Shown here in pieces: positions 1 through 8,191 of a DNA stretch of 64,000 bases. Under the pieces are notes generated by a model that did no database searches, was not told the DNA's origin, and worked only from the letters and a program-made list of their open reading frames with translations. Position 1 is the stretch's first letter. The number at the start of each line of letters is the position of its first letter. A program made the translations under genes and the position numbers. The DNA is from Paracoccus sp. N5 (GTDB lineage: Bacteria > Pseudomonadota > Alphaproteobacteria > Rhodobacterales > Rhodobacteraceae), in contig NZ_AQUO01000001.1 in the NCBI RefSeq assembly GCF_000371965.1, positions 434,001 to 498,000 of the forward strand, read 5' to 3'.

Positions 1-467
1 ATGGCCTGGGTCACGTCGGCCGGGTTGATATAGCCGTCGGTCGGGTGGAACAGCGCGCCCTTGAGGCCCTGGGTATTGACCAGCGGCCAGCGGTCCTTGA
101 TCTGGGCCGGGGTCATGAATTCATGCTCGACGCCCACGGTCTCGGCGATCGAGGAATACAGCTCGTATTCGTCCATCCGGTCCTGGGTCTGCGCCATGCG
201 CAGGTTGCCGCAGCGGGTGAAGCCGGCGTTCAGCCCGGTCTCGGCCTCGAGCCCGGCATAGAGCTTGACCGAATAGTCGTGGATGTGGCTGGTCGCATAG
301 CCCATGTTGAACAGCGGCAGAAGGCCGGCCGCGTGCCAGGTCGAGCCGGCGGTCAGCTCGTCGCGCTCGACCAGCAGCGTGTCCCAGCCGGCGCGCGCCA
401 GATGCAGGGCGATGCCGCAACCGACGGCGCCGCCGCCGACCACCAGGGCCTTCACATGGGTTTTCAT
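1..467 (-). CDS. FAD-dependent dimethylglycine/sarcosine dehydrogenase-type oxidoreductase, N-terminal part
   Basis: Only the first about 155 residues are in the window; the gene runs off the left edge. The product begins MKTHVKALVVGGGAVGCGIA, a dinucleotide-binding GGGxxGxG fingerprint, followed by LLVERDELTAGSTWHAAGL, the pattern of the DAO/GcvT-linked dehydrogenases (dimethylglycine and sarcosine dehydrogenases), which oxidatively demethylate N-methylglycines and pass C1 units to tetrahydrofolate. The ATG at 467 is preceded by a purine-rich stretch (GGAGTCGCTCGCC). Exact substrate cannot be decided without the C-terminal GcvT domain. Family assignment is solid; specificity is inference. 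Confidence 0.8.
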   Translation of the reverse strand, partial: MKTHVKALVVGGGAVGCGIALHLARAGWDTLLVERDELTAGSTWHAAGLLPLFNMGYATSHIHDYSVKLYAGLEAETGLNAGFTRCGNLRMAQTQDRMDEYELYSSIAETVGVEHEFMTPAQIKDRWPLVNTQGLKGALFHPTDGYINPADVTQA

Positions 468-597
468 GGCGAGCGACTCCTTTTTCGCGCGTGAGCTATG
501 CTGGAAGCATCTCTGCCACAGCCGGCGCGGAATCATGTCCACTGCGCGACATATTCCCGGCAAAAAGCGACATGGCCGGCCTGGCCCGGACAAGGGC

Positions 598-620
598 AAA
601 ACGCCCCGGAAACCGGGGCG
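598..620 (-). terminator. Rho-independent terminator of the 2-hydroxyacid dehydrogenase gene
   Basis: Perfect 8-bp stem (CGCCCCGG 602-609, CCGGGGCG 613-620) with a 3-nt loop, followed on the minus strand by TTTT. It sits just past the stop codon at 627. Confidence 0.75.
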
Positions 621-626
621 CAGCAT

Positions 627-1637
627 TTACAGCATCGAGGGCACCACCTGGTCCGGCGGCCGGTGGCCGTCGGCGAAGGTCTTGATGTTGATGAGAACTT
701 TCTCGCCCATCTCGACCCGGCCCTCGATGGTGGCCGAGCCCATATGCGGCAGCAGCACGACATTGGGCAGCTCGCGCAGCCGCGGGTTGATCTCGTGCCC
801 ATGCTCGAAAACGTCAAGCCCGGCGCCGGCGATCTCGCCCGCGCGCAGCATCCGGGTCAGGGCGTTCTCGTCGATCACCTCGCCGCGCGAGGTGTTGATG
901 ACCACCGCCGAGGGCTTCATCAGCTTCAGCCGCCGCGCGTTCAGCAGGTGGAAGGTCGAGGGCGTGTGCGGCGCGTTCACGCTGATGATGTCCATGCGCG
1001 CCAGCATCTGGTCCAGGCTCTCCCAATAGGTCGCCTGCAACTCGGCCTCGGTTTCCGGGCGCAGGCGGCGGCGGTTGTGGTAATGCACCTGCATGCCGAA
1101 GACATTGGCGCGACGCGCCACCGCCTGGCCGATGCGGCCCATGCCCAGGATGCCCAGCCGGCGCCCGCCCAGCCGCCCGCCCAGATGCGAGGTCGGCGAC
1201 CAGCCCTGCCAGCGCCCGGCCTGCATCTCGGCCATGCCCTCGGGCATGCGCCGGGTCACGGCGAGGATCAGCGCCAGCGCCATGTCGGCGGTGTCCTCGG
1301 TCACCACGCCCGGGGTGTTGCTGACCAGGATGCCGCGCTGGCGGGCGGAATGCACGTCGATATGGTCGACGCCGGCGCCGTAATTCGCGATCAGCTTCAG
1401 CTTCTCGCCGGCCTGGGCCAGCATGTTGGCGTCGATCAGGTCGGTCACCGTCGGCACCAGCACGTCCGAGACGCGCATGGCGGCGACCAGTTCCTCGCGA
1501 CTCATCTTGTGGTCGTCGGCGTTCAGCGACACGTCGAAAAGCTCGGACATGCGGGTCTCGACCGCCTCGGGCAGGCGCCGGGTCACGGTAACTTTAAGGC
1601 GCGAGCGGGTCGGATCGGTCGCTTGAACGGCGGGCAT
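627..1637 (-). CDS. D-2-hydroxyacid dehydrogenase (glyoxylate/hydroxypyruvate reductase or D-glycerate dehydrogenase type)
   Basis: A 336-residue NAD(P)-dependent reductase of 2-oxoacids such as hydroxypyruvate or glyoxylate. The Rossmann motif GMGRIG lies at about residues 165-170. The catalytic Arg (NTSRGEV), Glu (GLDVFEHGHE) and His (LLPHMGSAT) of the D-specific 2-hydroxyacid dehydrogenase family follow in order. The start at 1637 is chosen because AGAGGAG lies 5 nt upstream; a longer open frame continues upstream without a better start. The neighbour is divergently transcribed. Length is normal for the family. The precise substrate (hydroxypyruvate, glyoxylate or another oxoacid) is not decidable from sequence alone. 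Confidence 0.85.
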   Translation of the reverse strand: MPAVQATDPTRSRLKVTVTRRLPEAVETRMSELFDVSLNADDHKMSREELVAAMRVSDVLVPTVTDLIDANMLAQAGEKLKLIANYGAGVDHIDVHSARQRGILVSNTPGVVTEDTADMALALILAVTRRMPEGMAEMQAGRWQGWSPTSHLGGRLGGRRLGILGMGRIGQAVARRANVFGMQVHYHNRRRLRPETEAELQATYWESLDQMLARMDIISVNAPHTPSTFHLLNARRLKLMKPSAVVINTSRGEVIDENALTRMLRAGEIAGAGLDVFEHGHEINPRLRELPNVVLLPHMGSATIEGRVEMGEKVLINIKTFADGHRPPDQVVPSML

Positions 1638-1728
1638 GGTCGCTCCTCTCTTCCAAAGCCGGGCGGCTTTTGGCAAAGTGCCCGCGATGCGGGGCGCGCA
1701 CAAGACCCCGAAGATGCAGGACGAGCAG

Positions 1729-2334
1729 ATGAAGCAAGGACAGGCCTGGCTCTGTGCCGCGGCGATGGTGCTGGGGCTTGCGGGCGGCGGCAGCGCCGCG
1801 CTGGCGCAGGCAAGCGATCCCGGCGAGGCGCTGGACGCCAAGCCCGTGCCCGGCGTTTCCGCCGACGCGGCCATCAGCCGCAACCCGGACGGCCAAGCCG
1901 ATCCCAACCGCGGGCCGGTCACCAACCTGCCGCTGCCGCGCTATGTCAGCCTGAAGGGCGGCGAGGGCAACGCCAGGCGCGGCCCCAGCCTGTCGCATCG
2001 CATCGACTGGGTGTTCCGCCACGCCGGCATGCCCTTGCGCGTGGTGGCCGAATTCGGCCAGTGGCGCCGGGTCGAGGACCAGGACGGCGCCGGCGGCTGG
2101 GTGCATTATTCGCTGCTGTCGGGCGTGCGCACCGCCATCGTCACCAAGGACATGCTGGACCTGCTGGCCCGGCCCGAGCCGCGCGCCAATGTCGTCGCCC
2201 GCGCCGAGGCCGGCGCCATCGTGCGGCTGCACGAATGCAATCCCGACTGGTGCCGCGTCTCGGGTGCCGGGGAAAAGGGCTGGGTGCCCAAGACCGCGAT
2301 CTGGGGCGTCGACGCGGCCGAGATCCGCGACTAG
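1729..2334 (+). CDS. Exported SH3-like domain protein
   Basis: A 201-residue protein with a signal peptide (MKQGQAWLCAAAMVLGLAGG, cleavage likely after ALAQA) and two bacterial SH3-like segments: about residues 75-125 (RRGPSLSHRIDWVFRHAGMP, then WRRVEDQDGAGGWVHYSLLSG) and 135-200 (RPEPRANVVARAEAGAIVRL, then CNPDWCRVSGAGEKGWVP). Such domains bind cell-wall peptides in the periplasm. The start at 1729 gives the cleanest signal peptide and has AGGA upstream; in-frame ATGs at 1687 and 1714 would add an odd charged extension. The gene converges on the following methyltransferase gene, their stop codons overlapping. Specific role unknown. Confidence 0.75.
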   Translation: MKQGQAWLCAAAMVLGLAGGGSAALAQASDPGEALDAKPVPGVSADAAISRNPDGQADPNRGPVTNLPLPRYVSLKGGEGNARRGPSLSHRIDWVFRHAGMPLRVVAEFGQWRRVEDQDGAGGWVHYSLLSGVRTAIVTKDMLDLLARPEPRANVVARAEAGAIVRLHECNPDWCRVSGAGEKGWVPKTAIWGVDAAEIRD

Positions 2335-3140
2335 GCCGGCGGGGCCTCGGCCCCCATTCCGGCCCCCGTCCCGGCCCCCGCCTTGCAGACCACGACATGC
2401 CCCAATGACACCCGCATCCAGGCGATGCGCGAGCAGCGGGCGCCGCCGGTGCCCAGCGTCGGGTGGGTCATGTCCTCGGCCCCGCATTCGTCGATCAGTT
2501 CCTTGACGAAGCCGACCATGCCGCGGTCATGGCCGTGAAAGCGCCGCCGGACCAGGTGCCAGCGCAGCCAGCCGGTCAGCTTGCGCAGCGGCCAGAGCGC
2601 GCGCACCACGCGATTCTTGTGGGCGCGGTCCAGCATCCGCTCGTGCCAGGACAGCTCCGGCGCGGGCGGGCGGTAATGCTTGCCGTCGGGATATTGCGGC
2701 CAATAGCCGGTGCCCCAATCCTCGATGAAATACAGGCCGCCCGGTTTCAGGTGATGCTCGAGCAGGTGCCAGAACGAGATCCGCGCCAGCTGCCCGACAT
2801 GAGCGGCGTCGTCGATGATGACATCGAAACCCTGCGGCGCGCGTTCAGCGGCGATGCGGTCCAGGAGCGCCCTGTCCTGCTGCTCGCCGACATAGCAGCG
2901 CACCCGGTCGCCGAAGCGCGCGTCGCAGGGGTTGATGTCCAGCCCGGTGATGCGGGCCTTGGGCAGCCATTCCTCCCAGTATTTCAGGGAATCGCCGCGC
3001 GCCACGCCCAGTTCCAGCAGGTCCAGCGGCTCGTGCCGCCGCGGCCCCAGGAAGGTGGCGTAGTTCTGGAAGTAATGCGCAAGCCCCATCTTGTCGATCG
3101 GGATGTCGCTGATCGTCCTGACGGGATTGGCCGAAGTCAT
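2331..3140 (-). CDS. Class I SAM-dependent methyltransferase, macrolide/tetracenomycin sugar O-methyltransferase-like
   Basis: A 269-residue methyltransferase. Motif I is DLLELGVARGDSLKYWEEW, motif II contains ITGLDINP, and VIIDDAAH is the metal-binding motif seen in the MycF/ElmM type of sugar O-methyltransferases (IIDDGSH). The C-terminus ends in a low-complexity Gly/Ala tail (GAGTGAGMGAEAPPA). In many alphaproteobacteria such genes stand alone and probably modify surface polysaccharide; that role is inference. The start at 3140 is chosen because the upstream in-frame extension is Arg/Pro-rich and shadow-like. Its stop overlaps the stop of the convergent SH3-protein gene. Confidence 0.7.
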   Translation of the reverse strand: MTSANPVRTISDIPIDKMGLAHYFQNYATFLGPRRHEPLDLLELGVARGDSLKYWEEWLPKARITGLDINPCDARFGDRVRCYVGEQQDRALLDRIAAERAPQGFDVIIDDAAHVGQLARISFWHLLEHHLKPGGLYFIEDWGTGYWPQYPDGKHYRPPAPELSWHERMLDRAHKNRVVRALWPLRKLTGWLRWHLVRRRFHGHDRGMVGFVKELIDECGAEDMTHPTLGTGGARCSRIAWMRVSLGHVVVCKAGAGTGAGMGAEAPPA

Positions 3141-3288
3141 CGCTTCACTCTCCCCGAAACACCGGATGGGAAAAGCGTAAGGCCGGGGACGGGCCGGCGG
3201 CAAGCGCCTTGCGTCCGCGCGGCCGCTTTGGCGCCCAGGATACCAGCGCGGCGTGTGACGCACGGGCGGGACACCCCTTGGAATTGCA

Positions 3289-3313
3289 AAGGCCGCCCCC
3301 GGGGGACGGCCTT
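3289..3313 (-). terminator. Hairpin terminator after the lipoprotein gene
   Basis: AAGGCCG (3289-3295) pairs with CGGCCTT (3307-3313) around a C/G-rich loop that can extend the stem; the minus-strand copy ends in CCTTT. It lies 25 bp past the lipoprotein stop. Confidence 0.65.
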
Positions 3314-3337
3314 GAGGTGGTTGCGGGTCCGCCCGCG

Positions 3338-3772
3338 TCACATGGTCTGGCCGACCAGCGAGTCGGTGCTGGCGCTGGCCTTCATGCATTGGTGATAGGT
3401 CAGCGTGATCGAATCCTCGGTCATGCGCAGCGTGCCGTCGGGCCGGGTCTGCAGGTCCACGACGCGGTTGCCGGCGGCGGGCGAGCCTTCGCAGGCCAGG
3501 GTGACGCGGGTGCGGTTCACCTGCGGCTCGGTGCTGGCGACGGTGCAGGTCGAGGCCGGGAACATGAACTTGTTGCCGTCGATGACCAGGCGCTTGTCGC
3601 TGGTCGGATCGCCGCAGTTCGATTCCAGCAGGTTGTAGGTGCCGTTCAGCGCGCTGGACTGCGCCAGGGGGCCGGGGGTCGGCTCGGGTGCGGCCGGGGC
3701 GACCTGGTCGCAGGCGGCGATGCCAAGCGTGGCCACGGCGGCAAGGGCAAGCAGGGGTTTCATCACAGTCAT
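3338..3772 (-). CDS. Small periplasmic lipoprotein of unknown function
   Basis: A 144-residue product with a lipoprotein signal: LLALAAVATLGIAAC, the Cys being the expected lipidation site, followed by a Pro/Ala linker and a compact domain (LNGTYNLLESNCGDPTSDKR through TLTYHQCM). A GGGAG ribosome-binding site lies 5-6 nt before the ATG at 3772; a second in-frame ATG is at 3763. It starts 17 bp after the M3 peptidase stop, so the two are probably co-transcribed. The domain contains four or more Cys residues that could form disulfides. I do not recognise the family. Confidence 0.75.
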   Translation of the reverse strand: MTVMKPLLALAAVATLGIAACDQVAPAAPEPTPGPLAQSSALNGTYNLLESNCGDPTSDKRLVIDGNKFMFPASTCTVASTEPQVNRTRVTLACEGSPAAGNRVVDLQTRPDGTLRMTEDSITLTYHQCMKASASTDSLVGQTM

Positions 3773-3789
3773 TTCAATCTCCCGTTGTA

Positions 3790-5826
3790 TCAGGAAACGT
3801 CGGTCAACAGGCCGCGTCCTTTCAACAAAGCGTGAACCCCCGGTTTTCGTTCCCTGAATTTCAACCAAAGTTCGTCGGCCGGCAAAGAATCGCCCCTGGA
3901 GAGGATCCAATCCTCGAGCCGGGCGGCGGTTTCCGGGTCGAAGGCGCTGCCCTTTTCCAGGAAGGCCTCGAAGGCGTCGGCATCCATGACCTCGGACCAC
4001 ATATAGCTGTAATAGCCGGCGCTGTAGCCGTCGCCGGAAAACACATGCGTGAAATGCGGCGTGGCGTGGCGCATCGGGATCGCGGCCGGGGCGCCGAGTT
4101 CCGCCAGCACCTCGGCCTGGCGCGCCATCGGATCGGCGGGCGGCGCGCCGGTGTGGAAGGCCAGGTCGACCAGCGCGCTTTCCAGGTATTCGGTGGTGGC
4201 GAAGCCCTGGTCGGCATTGCGCGCGGCCAGGATGCGGTCGCGCAGCTCGGCCGGCATCGGCGCGCCGGTCTCGGCATGGCGGGCGTGGCGGTCCAGCACC
4301 TCGGGCTGCTCCAGCCAATGCTCGAACAGCTGGCTGGGCAGTTCGACGAAATCGCGCGCGACCGAGGTGCCCGAGATCGAGGGCCAGTCCACGTCCGACA
4401 GGATATGGTGCAGCGCATGGCCGAATTCGTGGAAGAGCGTATGCGCGTCGTCCCAGGACAGATAGGCCGGGGCGCCGGGCGCCTCGGGCGGGGTGAAGTT
4501 GCAGACATTGACCACGATGGGCCGCTGGCCGGCGCCGATCCGGTGCTGCTGCTGCAAGGACGAGCACCAGGCGCCCGAGCGCTTGCTGGGCCGGGCGTAG
4601 TAATCGCCCAGAAACACGGCCATCTGCCGGCCGTTCCGCGTGATCTCCCACGCCCGGACATCGGGGGACCAGAGCGGGGCGTCGAAGGGCCGGAACTCCA
4701 GCCCGAACAGCCGCTGCGCGGTGTCGAAGACCGCGCCGATCATCGCGTCCAGCGTCAGGTAGGGCTTGACCGCCGCCTCATCCAGGTCGTGCTCGGCCTT
4801 GCGGCGGCGCTCGGCGTAGAAGCGCCAGTCCCAGGGCTCCAGCGCGCCGTTCACGCCATCCGCGTGCAGCATCTGGGTGAAGCGCGCGGCATCGGCCTCG
4901 GCGCGGGCCTTGGCCGGGGTCCAGACCTGTTTCAGCAGCGCCTCGACATTGCCGGCATTGCCGGCCATCTCGGGCTCCAGCTTGTAGCTGGCGAAATCGG
5001 CATAGCCCAGCAGCGTGGCGCGTTCATGCCGCAGCGCCAGGATCTCGGCGGCGATGGGGCGGTTGTCGGTCTTGGCGCCGCCTGCCCCCGAGCCGTCGCC
5101 GCGCGCGGTCCAGGCGCGCCAGGCGGTCTCGCGCAGGGCGCGGTCCTCGGCATATTCCAGGAAGGGCACGATCAGCGAGCGGTTCAGCGTCACGATCTGG
5201 CCCGGCAGCCCGCGTTCGCGCGCCGCCGCCCGCATGGCACGGATCAGCCAGTCCGGCAGGCCGGAAAGCCGGTCGTCGGGCACGGCCATGGTAAAGTCGC
5301 GCTCATCCGCCAGCACGTTCTGGGCGAATTCGGTCGAGAGCACCGCCAGCCTTTCGCGGAGTTGCGCCATGCGCGCGCGCGCCGCGCCGGTCAGCCCGGC
5401 ACCCGCGCGGCGCAGGCCCCGCAGGGTCAGCTCGGTCAGGCGCTGGTCCTGCGGCGCCAGCTCGTCGCGGTCCTGATGGATCGCCTCGACCCGGTCGAAC
5501 AGCCGCGGGTCCATGCTGGTCCTGGCGCCATGCGCGGCCAGGCGCGGCGCGATCTGGCGCTGCAATTCCTCGCGCGCGGGGTTCGAATCGACGCCGGCCA
5601 GGGTGTAGAACACCGCGCAAAGCCGGTTCAGCGGCTCCTCGGCGGTTTCCAGCGCGGCGACGGTGTTCTGGAAGGTCGGCGGCTCGGGATTGGCGGCGAC
5701 GGCCTCGACGGCCTCCTCGGCCAGCTTCAGGCAGGCATCGAAGGCGGGGGCGAAATCCGCGTCGCGGATCAGGTCGAAGCGCGGCAGGCCCAGCGGCCCG
5801 GTCCATTCGGTCAACTCGGGGTTCAT
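3790..5826 (-). CDS. prlC: M3 family oligopeptidase (oligopeptidase A / dipeptidyl carboxypeptidase type)
   Basis: A 678-residue zinc metallopeptidase. The HExxH active site is in HTLFHEFGHALHHIL at about residues 460-475, with the downstream third-ligand region (SQLFEHWLEQPEVL). N-terminal sequence (MNPELTEWTGPLGLPRFDLI) and length match the PrlC/Dcp clan, which degrades short peptides including cleaved signal peptides in the cytoplasm. No signal peptide is visible, favouring cytosolic oligopeptidase A over a periplasmic Dcp. It lies 30 bp after the MoeB-like gene and 17 bp before the lipoprotein gene in one minus-strand run. Assignment to M3 is firm; OpdA versus Dcp is inferred. Confidence 0.9.
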   Translation of the reverse strand: MNPELTEWTGPLGLPRFDLIRDADFAPAFDACLKLAEEAVEAVAANPEPPTFQNTVAALETAEEPLNRLCAVFYTLAGVDSNPAREELQRQIAPRLAAHGARTSMDPRLFDRVEAIHQDRDELAPQDQRLTELTLRGLRRAGAGLTGAARARMAQLRERLAVLSTEFAQNVLADERDFTMAVPDDRLSGLPDWLIRAMRAAARERGLPGQIVTLNRSLIVPFLEYAEDRALRETAWRAWTARGDGSGAGGAKTDNRPIAAEILALRHERATLLGYADFASYKLEPEMAGNAGNVEALLKQVWTPAKARAEADAARFTQMLHADGVNGALEPWDWRFYAERRRKAEHDLDEAAVKPYLTLDAMIGAVFDTAQRLFGLEFRPFDAPLWSPDVRAWEITRNGRQMAVFLGDYYARPSKRSGAWCSSLQQQHRIGAGQRPIVVNVCNFTPPEAPGAPAYLSWDDAHTLFHEFGHALHHILSDVDWPSISGTSVARDFVELPSQLFEHWLEQPEVLDRHARHAETGAPMPAELRDRILAARNADQGFATTEYLESALVDLAFHTGAPPADPMARQAEVLAELGAPAAIPMRHATPHFTHVFSGDGYSAGYYSYMWSEVMDADAFEAFLEKGSAFDPETAARLEDWILSRGDSLPADELWLKFRERKPGVHALLKGRGLLTDVS

Positions 5827-5856
5827 GCGGCATCCTTTCGGTTGCCCTGCATGTTT

Positions 5857-6981
5857 TCACCCCGGCGGCAAATGTCCAGAGCCGCAGACCGGGCAATCGG
5901 CGCGTCGCGAAATTTTCATCAGCCGGTTTTCGGAATAGAGCCCGTCAAAGATCAGCATCCGCCCGCGCAGCGGCTCGCCCGCGCCGGCGATCAGCTTGAT
6001 CGCCTCGAGCGCCATCATGGAGCCGATGACGCCGGGCAGCGGGCCGACCACGCCGGCCTCGGCGCAGGCCGGGGCAAGGCCCTGGGCCGGGGCCTCGGGA
6101 AAGAGACAGGCCATGCAGGGCGCGCCGCGGGCCGGATCCCAGACGGTCAGCTGCCCCTCCCATTGCGCGATGGCGCCGGCGACCAGCGGCACGCCGGCGC
6201 GGGCGCAAGCGACGTTCACCGCCTGGCGCGAGGCAAAGCTGTCGCTGCCGTCGATCACCAGGTCGTGCCCGGCGATCAGCGCCGTGTCGGCTTCGGTCAC
6301 GCGGCGGTTCAGCGGCGTGATCTCGACCAACGGATTCAGCGCCCGCATGGCGTCGCGCGCCGCATCCGCCTTGGGCCGGCCATCGTCGCTGCTGCGAAAG
6401 ATCACCTGGCGTTGCAGGTTCGACAGGCTCACCCGGTCGTCGTCGGCCACGGTGATCCGCCCCACCCCGGCGGCGGCGAGATAGAGGCAGACCGGCGCGC
6501 CCAAGCCCCCCGCGCCGACCACCAGCACCTTGGCGCGCTTCAAGGCCGCCTGCCCCGGCCCGCCGATCTCGCGCAGGATGATGTGGCGGGCATAGCGGTC
6601 GAGCTCGGGGTCCGAGACCGGGCCCCCGGGCGCGACGGCCGGCGCCGGGCGCCGCAGCGGCACCAGGCCCGGCGCGTCATGGCCAGGCGCGGCATTGCGG
6701 CGATGCAGAAAGGCCAGCATCTGCCCGGCGCCCAGCGCCATCAGGCCGATGACCAGCATCCAGATCATGCCATTGGCCGACCATTGCACGGCCCAGGCAA
6801 AGCGGCTTGCCGGCGCGTGATGCACGCCGGCGGCCACGGCGAGCCACAGGATCACCCCCAGCGCCAGCAGTTTCCAGCCGCGCAGGCCCAGCCAATGCGC
6901 CCAGCCCAGCACGGCGGCCAGGCCCAAGAGCCACCAGCCCTTCGTCAGCCACAGGAACACGCCGGCGATGACGATGGGCAC
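5857..6981 (-). CDS. MoeB/ThiF/HesA-family E1-like adenylyltransferase with an N-terminal membrane anchor
   Basis: A 374-residue protein. Residues about 120-374 form a ThiF/MoeB domain: ELDRYARHIILREIGGPGQ, the ATP-binding VVGAGGLGAP at about 154, DDDRVSLSNLQRQVIF, and two CxxC zinc motifs (PCMACLF and CPVCGSG). Such enzymes adenylate the C-terminus of MoaD or ThiS before sulfur transfer in molybdopterin or thiamine synthesis. Residues 1-105 hold three or four hydrophobic helices, which ordinary MoeB lacks. The start is GTG with GAGG 7 nt upstream, 9 bp after dut. The membrane extension is read directly; its role is unknown. Confidence 0.8.
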   Translation of the reverse strand: MPIVIAGVFLWLTKGWWLLGLAAVLGWAHWLGLRGWKLLALGVILWLAVAAGVHHAPASRFAWAVQWSANGMIWMLVIGLMALGAGQMLAFLHRRNAAPGHDAPGLVPLRRPAPAVAPGGPVSDPELDRYARHIILREIGGPGQAALKRAKVLVVGAGGLGAPVCLYLAAAGVGRITVADDDRVSLSNLQRQVIFRSSDDGRPKADAARDAMRALNPLVEITPLNRRVTEADTALIAGHDLVIDGSDSFASRQAVNVACARAGVPLVAGAIAQWEGQLTVWDPARGAPCMACLFPEAPAQGLAPACAEAGVVGPLPGVIGSMMALEAIKLIAGAGEPLRGRMLIFDGLYSENRLMKISRRADCPVCGSGHLPPG

Positions 6982-6990
6982 GGCCTTGCC

Positions 6991-7452
6991 TCAGCCGCGC
7001 CCGGTCGAGCCGAAGCCGCCCGCGCCGCGCGCGGTATTGTCCAGCGCCTCGGCCATGACATAAGTCGCGCGCGTCACCGGGGCGACGACGGCCTGGGCGA
7101 TACGCTCGCCGTGATGGATGGTATAGGCTTCGGCGCCAAGGTTGATCATGATCACCCCCAACGGGCCGCGATAATCGCTGTCGATGGTGCCCGGCGTGTT
7201 CGGCAGGGTCACGCCATGCTTCAAGGCCAGGCTGGAGCGGGGGCGGATCTGCATCTCATGGCCCTCGGGGATCTGCACGCGCAGGCCCGTGGGCACCAGC
7301 TTGATCTGGCCCGGCGCCAGCACCAGGCTGCCGCCGCCCAGATCGGCCCGCAGGTCGGCACCGGCCGAGCCCGCGGTCTGGTATTCCGGCAGGGGCAGCG
7401 CGGCATCCGCGCCCGGTTCGCGCAGAACCAGAATCGTGACCGCGCCCGCCAT
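6991..7452 (-). CDS. dut: Deoxyuridine 5'-triphosphate nucleotidohydrolase
   Basis: A 153-residue trimeric dUTPase that hydrolyses dUTP to dUMP and pyrophosphate, keeping uracil out of DNA and feeding dTMP synthesis. All five family motifs are visible: AGADLRAD, PRSSLALKHGV, NTPGTIDSDYRG, GERIAQ and the C-terminal RGAGGFGSTG that closes over the active site. ATG 7452 lies 2 nt after the infC stop; a GTG at 7458 overlapping that stop (GTGA) is the alternative start. It is translationally coupled to infC. Confidence 0.95.
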   Translation of the reverse strand: MAGAVTILVLREPGADAALPLPEYQTAGSAGADLRADLGGGSLVLAPGQIKLVPTGLRVQIPEGHEMQIRPRSSLALKHGVTLPNTPGTIDSDYRGPLGVIMINLGAEAYTIHHGERIAQAVVAPVTRATYVMAEALDNTARGAGGFGSTGRG

Positions 7453-7454
7453 CG

Positions 7455-7994
7455 TCACTTCGGCGCGATCATCATGACCATCTGACGCCCTTCCAGCTTG
7501 GGCATCGATTCGACCTTGCCGGCCTCGCCCACGTCGGCGGCGACCCGGTTCAGCAGTTCCAGGCCCAGCGACTGGTGCGCCATCTCGCGGCCGCGGAAGC
7601 GCAGGGTGACCTTGACCTTGTCGCCCTCGCCCAGGAATTTCATCACCGAGCGCATCTTGACGTCGTAATCATGGGTATCGGTCCCGGGGCGGAACTTGAT
7701 CTCCTTGATCTCGATGATCTTTTGCTTCTTGCGGGCCTCGGCCTCGCGCTTTTGCTGTTCATATTTGAACTTGCCGAGGTCCATGATCTTGCAGACCGGC
7801 GGCACGGCATTGGGCGAGATCTCGACCAGGTCCAGCCCGGCCTCCTGCGCAAGCTCCAGCCCCTTGGCAGGGGTCACGACGCCGACGTTTTCGCCATCCG
7901 CACCGATCAGGCGGATCTCGGCGACTCGGATGCGTTCGTTGACGCGGGGGCCGGTGTCACGGGTGGGCGGAGCGTTATGCGGTCTGCGGGCTAT
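7455..7994 (-). CDS. infC: Translation initiation factor IF-3, starting at a rare ATA codon
   Basis: IF-3 binds the 30S subunit, monitors start-codon choice and blocks premature subunit joining. The conserved protein reads IARRPHNAPPTRDTGPRVNE and on through VTPAKGLELAQEAGLDLVEI to the C-terminal RGREMAHQSLG and EGRQMVMMIAPK; 179 residues, close to the 180 of E. coli IF-3. No in-frame ATG, GTG or TTG precedes residue 38. ATA at 7994-7992 follows a strong GTAAGGAAG at the right spacing (6 nt), so ATA is the start. Rare starts in infC are known to allow IF-3 to repress its own translation. It heads the dut-moeB-prlC run. Confidence 0.9.
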   Translation of the reverse strand: MARRPHNAPPTRDTGPRVNERIRVAEIRLIGADGENVGVVTPAKGLELAQEAGLDLVEISPNAVPPVCKIMDLGKFKYEQQKREAEARKKQKIIEIKEIKFRPGTDTHDYDVKMRSVMKFLGEGDKVKVTLRFRGREMAHQSLGLELLNRVAADVGEAGKVESMPKLEGRQMVMMIAPK

Positions 7995-8191
7995 GGCTGT
8001 CTTCCTTACATGGCCGGGGGTTTTCTGGCGGCTAGATAGTCGCGCGGAGCCGCATTTTCAACCGGATTCGGCGGGTTTGCCGCGCATTTGCCGGTTTCGC
8101 GCCCGGCTTGGCACGGGCACGGGGCCGGGGCGCTTTTCCCGCCCGCCGCGCCATGGCATAGAAGCCGAAACGCAGATTGCCGGAGCGACCC

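Noticed and set aside
1093..1383. Plus-strand ORF opposite the 2-hydroxyacid dehydrogenase
   Set aside because: Arg/Pro-rich shadow of the true gene.
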